From CBDCFL01 sp965216135 (GTDB lineage Bacteria > Pseudomonadota > Alphaproteobacteria > Rhodobacterales > Rhodobacteraceae): a stretch of 64,000 nt of DNA. This document shows positions 60,844 to 64,000 of this stretch, piece after piece; the stretch's first letter is position 1, and every line of letters begins with the position of its first letter. The DNA lies in NCBI GenBank assembly GCA_965216135.1, contig CBDCFL010000022.1:1-64000 (forward strand), written 5' to 3'. Below the pieces are notes generated by a model. The model saw only the letters and a program-made list of their open reading frames with translations. It ran no database searches and had not been told where the DNA came from. A program made the translations under genes and the position numbers.

Positions 60844-61005
60844 GCCCGGAATAAAGGCGCGTAGCGCCGCCGGGCAGCGCCCGACCGCCCGGGTGGTCGG
60901 GCGCATCGTCGCCACCTGCGCACCCGATCAAAAGGAAGATGCGGCGTCACCATAAAGCGCAGACCGTGACCGTCAGGCGCGCCCGCCAGCGGTCAGGCAC
61001 CGCCC
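60844..61005 (+). repeat. Structured intergenic repeat, copy R3
   Basis: The opening gcccgg...ccgggc stem encloses ggcgc-gta-gcgcc. Then come gggcagcgcccgaccgc, an alternative hairpin gcccgacc-gcccgggt-ggtcgggc, the core gaagatgcggcgtcaccat followed by aaagcgcagacc, and the closing agcggtcaggcaccgccct. It lies between the IS200 element and the 3' end of the ABC exporter gene. Confidence 0.8.
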
Positions 61006-61068
61006 TGATTGGATTGACAAAGGCGCGGCCGCCGAGGTTCCGGACCCATGTTCGGGACGCGATCTGCC

Positions 61069-62859
61069 CTACGCCGCGACCGCACCATCGGTAAACTGCA
61101 ACCGCGCCAGCCGCGCATAGAGCCCGCCCGCGGCCACCAGCTCATTATGGTTGCCGGTGGCGACGATCCGGCCGCCGTCAAAAACGATGATCCGGTCGGC
61201 CTTTTTCACCGTCGCCAGCCGGTGCGCGACGATCAAAGTCGTGCGACCGGCGGCCATATTCTCGACCGCATCCTGCACCGCGCGCTCGCTTTCGGCGTCC
61301 AACGCGCTGGTGGCCTCGTCCAACAGCAACACCGGCGCGGCGCGCAGAATGGCCCGCGCAATAGCGATGCGCTGCTTTTGCCCGCCCGACAGCATCACGC
61401 CGCGCTCGCCGACATAGGTGTCATAGCCCTGCGGCATCGCGGTGATGAACTCATGCGCTTCGGCGGCTTTTGCCGCGGCAATGACCTCAGCCTGGCTAGC
61501 GCCCGAGCGGCCAAAGGCGATATTTTCATGCGCCGAGGCGGCAAAGATAACCGGGTCCTGGGGCACCAGCGCGATCGAATGGCGAAAATCGGCGCGCCGC
61601 ACCTCGCGCAAGTCTTTGCCGTCGATCATGATCCGGCCGGATGACGGGTCAAAAAACCGCAACAACAGTTGAATGATCGTCGATTTCCCCGCGCCGGACG
61701 GCCCGACCAGCGCAACCGTTTCACCGGGATTTACGGTGATGCTGACATCCAACAGGGCCGAGGTCTCCGGCCTGGACGGATAGGCAAAGCTGACGCCGTC
61801 AAACTCGATCCGTCCCGAGACCGGATCGGGCATGGCCTGCGGCTCTTCCGGGTCTTGCACATGGTCATGCGCGCTCAACAATTCGATCAGCCGCTCGGTG
61901 GCCCCGGCGGCGCGTTGCAGCTCTCCCCAGATTTCCGACAGCGCCGCCACCGATCCGGCCACCATGATCGCGTAGATGACGAACTGAACCAGTTCGCCCG
62001 CACTCATCACATCGGTGCGCACATCCCGCGCGCCAATCCAGAGCACGCCGACAACGCCAGAAAATATCAGTGATATGACGAAAAAGGTCATCGCCGCCCG
62101 GGTGGTGATGCGCCGTTTGGCGACCTCAAAACTGTTCTCGGTGACGTGCGCAAATTTGCGCCTGCTGTCACCTTCCTGGGTGAACGCCTGCACGGTCTGG
62201 GCCGACAACAGCGCCTCGGACGCAGACCCGGAACTGGCCGCGATCCAGTCCTGATTTTCTCGGCTCAAAACCCGCAGCCGACGGCCCAGCAACAGGATCG
62301 GCACCAAAACCGCGGGCACCAGCAACAACATCAGGCCGGACAGTTTGAGCGATGTGATCACCATCATCACCAGCCCGCCGGCGAAGATCAGAACATTGCG
62401 CAAAGCAACCGAAACCGAAGAGCCGACGACCGACAGGATCAACGTGGTGTCGGTGGTGATCCGCGACAATATTTCGGCGGTCATGATGCGCTCAAAAAAT
62501 GCCGGGCTCATGCCGATCACGCGGTCGAATACCGCCTTCCTGATGTCGGCCACCACCCGCTCGCCCAGCCTGGTGACCAGGTAAAACCGCAGGCCGGTTC
62601 CCAGACCCAGCATGACCGCCACGCCAATGGCGGCCAGAAAATACCGGTCGAGAATAGCGTCGCTCGAGGCGTTGAAGCCTTCGACAATGCCGCGCACGGC
62701 AATTGGTAAGATCAGCGACAGGCCGGCGGTGAACACGAGTGTGACCATCGCCAGCGCCAGCAGCGCGAGGTAGGGCGCCAAAAACGGCCAGAGCTGGCCC
62801 AAGGCACCGATCTGGCGTGAGGTCGGCCTATCGTCGATATTTGCGTTGTGGTCCGACAT
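61069..62859 (-). CDS. ABC exporter, fused permease and ATPase (MsbA-like)
   Basis: A 596-residue half-transporter: six transmembrane helices in residues 1-320 and one nucleotide-binding domain. The NBD has Walker A GPSGAGKSTI, signature MLSGGQKQRIAIA, Walker B VLLLDEATSAL and the H-loop IVAHRLATV. MsbA-like and multidrug/lipid exporters share this layout; the substrate is unknown. It is flanked by structured repeats R3 and R4. Confidence 0.93.
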   Translation of the reverse strand: MSDHNANIDDRPTSRQIGALGQLWPFLAPYLALLALAMVTLVFTAGLSLILPIAVRGIVEGFNASSDAILDRYFLAAIGVAVMLGLGTGLRFYLVTRLGERVVADIRKAVFDRVIGMSPAFFERIMTAEILSRITTDTTLILSVVGSSVSVALRNVLIFAGGLVMMVITSLKLSGLMLLLVPAVLVPILLLGRRLRVLSRENQDWIAASSGSASEALLSAQTVQAFTQEGDSRRKFAHVTENSFEVAKRRITTRAAMTFFVISLIFSGVVGVLWIGARDVRTDVMSAGELVQFVIYAIMVAGSVAALSEIWGELQRAAGATERLIELLSAHDHVQDPEEPQAMPDPVSGRIEFDGVSFAYPSRPETSALLDVSITVNPGETVALVGPSGAGKSTIIQLLLRFFDPSSGRIMIDGKDLREVRRADFRHSIALVPQDPVIFAASAHENIAFGRSGASQAEVIAAAKAAEAHEFITAMPQGYDTYVGERGVMLSGGQKQRIAIARAILRAAPVLLLDEATSALDAESERAVQDAVENMAAGRTTLIVAHRLATVKKADRIIVFDGGRIVATGNHNELVAAGGLYARLARLQFTDGAVAA

Positions 62860-62968
62860 GATCCTTTCGAGATAGTGCCGCCTTCACCAAGGATCAACCG
62901 AGGGCACGCCTGCTCGCGGACAAGAGCGCCCACCCAGGGCGATCGGAACGATCGCCGATGCCCGGCAT

Positions 62969-63152
62969 GCCCGGAACAAGGCACGCAGTGCCGCCGGGCA
63001 GCGCCCGACCGCGTCATGCCGCAGGCGTGCTTCCCGCACGACCGGGCGGGCGCTATTGCGACGTTGCTCACCCGAACATTCGATAATGAGGCGGCACCAT
63101 AAAGCGCGGACCGTGCCCGTCAGACGTGCCCGCCCGCGGTCAGGCGCTGCCC
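62969..63152 (+). repeat. Structured intergenic repeat, copy R4
   Basis: The opening gcccgg...ccgggc stem encloses ggcac-gca-gtgcc. Then come gggcagcgcccgaccgc, a variable hairpin catgcc-gca-ggcgtg, the core gaggcggcaccataaagcgc, and the closing gcggtcaggcgctgccct. It lies between the ABC exporter start and the putA stop. Confidence 0.8.
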
Positions 63153-63185
63153 TGTCGTTGCGGGTGCCCCCAAGCGGGAATAGAC

Positions 63186-64000
63186 CTAGGACACTGCGGC
63201 CAGCAAGGCCGCGTTGCCACCCGCCGCGGTGGTGTCCACACAGACATGCCGTTCGATCCGCAAAAGCCGTGCCAGATCGCGCTCTGCGATTAGCGGCACG
63301 ATCACGCCATCCCGACCGGCTAGCGCGCGCCGGTAAGGTGCAAGCGTCGCGTCTTCGCCATAATGCACAACCGCGTCGACCCCATTTAGGTCGGCAAGCG
63401 ATTGCGGTGACAGCCGCCCGTCGAGCCCTTCGTTGGGCGCAAGACCGGGCGCGACAAGGACCGGCGCGGCACCGCTGGCGCGCGCGGCTGCGGCCTGATC
63501 TCTGGCGCTCGCCGCATCGGGGCCCAGACACAAGATAACCCCGCGCCCGTATTTCGACAGACGGTTGGATTCGCCGGTCGGCCCCGGCAGGCTGATCGTC
63601 GCGACCCGGCCCTCACCCGATCCTTTGGCCGCATCAATGCGCGACTGAACCGCCTCCGACACCACAAATTCGCCAGCGGCCGCGGCGATCGGCTCGCGCG
63701 CGGCGGCAGCAAACCGCGCCACGTAATTCGGCCCGCCCGCCTTGGGACCGGTGCCCGACAGACCCACGCCGCCGAATGGTTGAGAGCCGACAATCGCTCC
63801 GATCTGGTTGCGGTTGACATAAATATTTCCCGCGCGCACGCGGCGGATCACCTGCTCGATGCGCCCGTCGATGCGTGAATGGATGCCAAATGTCAGCCCG
63901 TAGCCGGATGCGTTTATCCGGTCCACGACCTGATCAATGTCTTCAGCTTTGTAGGTGGCCACATGCAGCACCGGGCCAAATATCTCTTCGGCCATCTCCT
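63186..64000 (-). CDS. putA: Bifunctional proline dehydrogenase / glutamate semialdehyde dehydrogenase PutA, C-terminal part
   Basis: The visible 271 or so C-terminal residues match the aldehyde dehydrogenase domain and the conserved tail of PutA. They include EEIFGPVLHVATYKAEDID and SGYGLTFGIHSRIDGRI. GNIYVNRNQIGAIVGSQPFGG(VGLSGTG) carries the PutA-specific NRNQ. A C-terminal region with SNRLSKYGRG follows. The gene continues past the right edge. The enzyme oxidises proline to glutamate in two steps. Confidence 0.9.
   Translation of the reverse strand, partial: EMAEEIFGPVLHVATYKAEDIDQVVDRINASGYGLTFGIHSRIDGRIEQVIRRVRAGNIYVNRNQIGAIVGSQPFGGVGLSGTGPKAGGPNYVARFAAAAREPIAAAAGEFVVSEAVQSRIDAAKGSGEGRVATISLPGPTGESNRLSKYGRGVILCLGPDAASARDQAAAARASGAAPVLVAPGLAPNEGLDGRLSPQSLADLNGVDAVVHYGEDATLAPYRRALAGRDGVIVPLIAERDLARLLRIERHVCVDTTAAGGNAALLAAVS

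Noticed and set aside
28310..63152. Reading the four intergenic repeats as a CRISPR array or as tRNA genes
   Set aside because: They are kilobases apart without regular spacers, and no acceptor, anticodon or T-arm layout can be drawn.

Overview
The window looks like chromosomal DNA of an alphaproteobacterium of the Rhodobacterales (Roseobacter-like). The evidence is a GC-rich, densely packed gene set with many 4-bp ATGA/GTGA overlaps, an aa3-type cytochrome oxidase subunit IV, the alphaproteobacterial form of glutamate-cysteine ligase, TIGR02302 and TIGR02186 proteins, a fused MobB-MoeA, and an acyl-homoserine-lactone synthase. This placement comes from protein recognition only; there is no rRNA gene to confirm it.

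Layout. Positions 1-2.7 kb are a pile-up of insertion sequences: the end of an IS630 copy, inserted into a second decayed IS630-like element, followed by an intact IS256 element. Then come a frameshifted luxI (2.9-3.5 kb), a frameshifted RecD-like helicase, an SDR dehydrogenase, and a TIGR02186/TauE operon. A BMP-type nucleoside/purine ABC importer operon occupies 7.7-12.4 kb. Next are rimI (frameshifted)-tsaB-nfu, a universal stress protein, and an ornithine cyclodeaminase homologue overlapping merR. A small mercury-uptake cluster (16.1-17.2 kb) lacks merA and merP. It is followed by ilvE, a VOC gene cut by an IS1182-type element, trpS, a rhomboid homologue without catalytic residues, tlpA, argH, a lipoprotein, lysA and TIGR02302. 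After an IS5 element come an OmpA-like protein, ubiA, an rsmE remnant, gshA, yqgE, a DsbD-alpha-like protein, an RND pump with its adaptor, moaB, a uracil-DNA glycosylase, and pyrB-PH protein-noncatalytic pyrC. plsY precedes a complete IS630 copy (47.9-49.1 kb). The right part holds tsaC, an acyl-CoA dehydrogenase, an MBL hydrolase, coxIV, the fdhD-mobA-mobB/moeA molybdenum cofactor operon, an acyl-CoA ligase, an IS200 element, an MsbA-like exporter and the 3' end of putA.

Themes. Most genes are housekeeping: pyrimidine, arginine, lysine and glutathione synthesis, t6A modification, Fe-S maturation and molybdenum cofactor. The accessory part consists of six insertion sequences or pieces of them, the mer cluster, and a family of four structured intergenic repeats (about 160-185 bp) whose hairpin shows compensatory base changes. 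Four host genes (luxI, the helicase, rimI, rsmE) carry one-base frameshifts, and rsmE is also cut short. Together with IS activity this suggests a genome shedding genes, although sequencing error could explain some of the single-base events. The structured repeat family is the most likely undescribed element here.
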